44,790 nucleotides of DNA from Armatimonadaceae bacterium. GTDB lineage: Bacteria > Armatimonadota > Armatimonadia > Armatimonadales > Armatimonadaceae. Shown here one piece after another: positions 43,393-44,790 of the stretch (its first letter is position 1; each line of letters starts with the position of its first letter). Where the stretch lies: NCBI GenBank assembly GCA_030447685.1, contig JAUJOK010000010.1, forward strand, positions 77,304 to 122,093, read 5' to 3'. Under the pieces are notes generated by a model. That model was not told the DNA's origin. It did no database searches and saw only the letters and a program-made list of their open reading frames with translations. The position numbers and the translations under genes are program-made.

Positions 43393-44790
43393 ATGAACGC
43401 ACTCCTTTTGTGCTTCGCATTGTTATTTCTCGCCACAGTCGCGATAGCGGCTCCGGTGGAGCAGTGGGGCCACCATGACGTGAACTTGAAGGGCACGGAC
43501 CAGGGGAACCCGTTCCTCGACGTGCAGCTATCCGCCACCTTTAGCCAGGGTAAACAGGAGGTCGTCGTTCCCGGTTTCTGGGACGGCGGCGGGGAATACA
43601 AGATTCGCTTCATGCCCGCCGCGCCGGGCACCTGGCGGTACGAGACCAAGAGCAACCGGCCCGAACTCAATGGAAAGACAGGATCGTTTGAAGTCGGCAA
43701 GCCGTCCGCCGGGAATCACGGCCCGGTCCGTGTAGCGCACACCTGGCACTTTCAATATGCTGACGGAACCCCATATTTCTCGGTGGGGACGACCGCCTAC
43801 GTCTGGAATCATCAAGCGGACAAGCTGCAGGAGCAGACCCTGGAGACGCTGTCTCGTTCGCCGTTCAACAAAATCCGGTTTTGCGTCTTCCCGAAATCGT
43901 ATGTCTACAACCAGAACGAGCCGCCTTTCTTCGCCTTCGCGCGCAAAACCGATGGGACATTCGACTACACCCGGCCTGACCCGGTCTTCTGGCGGCATTT
44001 GGAGAAGCGCATCCTCGACCTTCAGCAGCGAGGCATCGAAGCAGATATAATCCTGTGGCACCCTTACGACCGCTGGGGCTTCAGCGAAATGAGCGACGAG
44101 CAGGACGACCGTTACCTGCGCTACTGCATCGCGCGGCTGAGCGCTTTTCGTAATGTCTGGTGGTCACTGGCGAACGAATATGATGCCATGGGGCCGCCGC
44201 TCGTGGGGGGGCATCGCGGCAATAAGACAAGGGACGACTGGGACCGCTTCTTCCGCATTCTCCAGCAGGAAGACCCGAATCAGCGCCTGCGGAGCATCCA
44301 TAACATGCGCGGCTTCTATGACCACACCCGGCCCTGGGTCACCCACGCCAGCATCCAGAGAAATGGTGATCTGCGGGGTGTGAAGGAGTGGCGCGAAAGA
44401 TACCGGAAGCCTATCGTGGTGGACGAGTGCGGATACGAGGGCAATATTCCCAATGGCTGGGGCAAACTGACGGCGCAGGAGATGACGCGGCGCTTCTGGG
44501 TCGGCACGATGCGCGGCGGTTACGTCGGCCATGGCGAAACCTATCGGCATCCGGAGGACATCCTGTGGTGGTCCAAAGGTGGCGTGCTTCACGGTCAGAG
44601 TCCGGCCCGGATCGCCTTTCTGAAAAAGATAATGGAGCAGGCGGCCCCGTTCCACCAGTTCACCCCGCAGGAGGAACCAACGCCGGGCAACTACTTACTG
44701 AGCAAAGAGGGCGACACGTACTTCCTCTATTTCACCAATCCCGTGAAAACTACGATTCGTCTGGCGGGAAATCGGCCTTATAAGCTGGAT
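43393..44790 (+). CDS. Secreted DUF5060/DUF4038 glycosidase, 3' end outside window
   Basis: 466 residues to the window edge. Signal peptide MNALLLCFALLFLATVAIAA. Residues 20-110 match the DUF5060 beta-sandwich (VEQWGHHDVNLKG, VPGFWDGGGEYKIRFMP, GTWRYETKSN); the rest is a DUF4038-type TIM barrel with FSVGTTAYVWNHQ, ILWHPYDRWGF, LSAFRNVWWSLANEYD (putative acid/base Glu) and KPIVVDECGYEGN (putative nucleophile Glu). Such enzymes include apiosidases (GH140) and act on plant polysaccharides; substrate here unknown. The C-terminal beta-sandwich is cut by the end of the window. It adjoins the GH39 gene divergently. Confidence 0.88.
   Translation, partial: MNALLLCFALLFLATVAIAAPVEQWGHHDVNLKGTDQGNPFLDVQLSATFSQGKQEVVVPGFWDGGGEYKIRFMPAAPGTWRYETKSNRPELNGKTGSFEVGKPSAGNHGPVRVAHTWHFQYADGTPYFSVGTTAYVWNHQADKLQEQTLETLSRSPFNKIRFCVFPKSYVYNQNEPPFFAFARKTDGTFDYTRPDPVFWRHLEKRILDLQQRGIEADIILWHPYDRWGFSEMSDEQDDRYLRYCIARLSAFRNVWWSLANEYDAMGPPLVGGHRGNKTRDDWDRFFRILQQEDPNQRLRSIHNMRGFYDHTRPWVTHASIQRNGDLRGVKEWRERYRKPIVVDECGYEGNIPNGWGKLTAQEMTRRFWVGTMRGGYVGHGETYRHPEDILWWSKGGVLHGQSPARIAFLKKIMEQAAPFHQFTPQEEPTPGNYLLSKEGDTYFLYFTNPVKTTIRLAGNRPYKLD

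Noticed and set aside
1..44790. CRISPR arrays, tRNA, rRNA
   Set aside because: No regularly spaced direct repeats and no recognisable tRNA or rRNA sequence were seen by eye; a covariance-model search was not possible.

Overview
This is a GC-rich chromosomal window from a diderm bacterium. The outer-membrane genes lpxK and waaA, an exosortase/EpsI pair and many secreted glycoside hydrolases fit a lineage such as Armatimonadota. That placement is inference from gene content only; no rRNA or tRNA was seen. Many genes start with GTG or TTG, and several starts were re-chosen from Shine-Dalgarno (SD) positions.

Layout. 1-6.8 kb: tail of a membrane protein, a GHMP sugar kinase, a broken Fic gene behind a palindromic operator, an SDR/aldo-keto reductase pair, and an HNH nuclease gene split by an IS5-family insertion with a 2-bp TA duplication. 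6.8-10.7 kb: a leftward operon tsaD-waaA-lpxK; waaA carries an internal GC-rich palindromic element. 10.8-16.2 kb: a miniature inverted-repeat element and a tandem repeat, then a signalling cluster of a PAS-GAF-ATPase protein, a thioredoxin-fold protein, a PAS-PAS-SpoIIE phosphatase, a DUF4118-ATPase protein and a histidine-kinase fragment. 16.2-29.2 kb: leftward housekeeping genes (VOC protein, rimI, moaE, moaD, purF, purL), an antitoxin whose toxin is reduced to a stump, two unknown genes, a lone HARE-nuclease gene, an S9 peptidase and a GH35 beta-galactosidase. 29.3-39.4 kb: methyltransferase, TPR protein, lipoprotein, epsI, an exosortase homologue, a secreted protein and secA. 39.4-44.8 kb: small unknown genes, a truncated NmrA gene, a GH39 enzyme and a DUF5060/DUF4038 enzyme that runs off the end.

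Quality. From about 29.3 to 41 kb almost every gene, including the essential secA, changes frame every 100-300 bases although its protein motifs are intact. I read this mainly as uncorrected indel error. Other frame breaks lie at 1.7-2.4, 3.5-4.2, 7.57, 8.64, 15.35 and 20.75 kb. The HNH, NmrA and toxin genes are broken for real biological reasons (insertion or deletion).

The most interesting candidates are the exosortase homologue, which keeps the family fold and its epsI partner but appears to lack the catalytic Cys and His; the signalling cluster with two near-duplicate anti-sigma-type ATPase domains; and a recurring extended -10 promoter (TGnTATAAT) that helps set gene boundaries.
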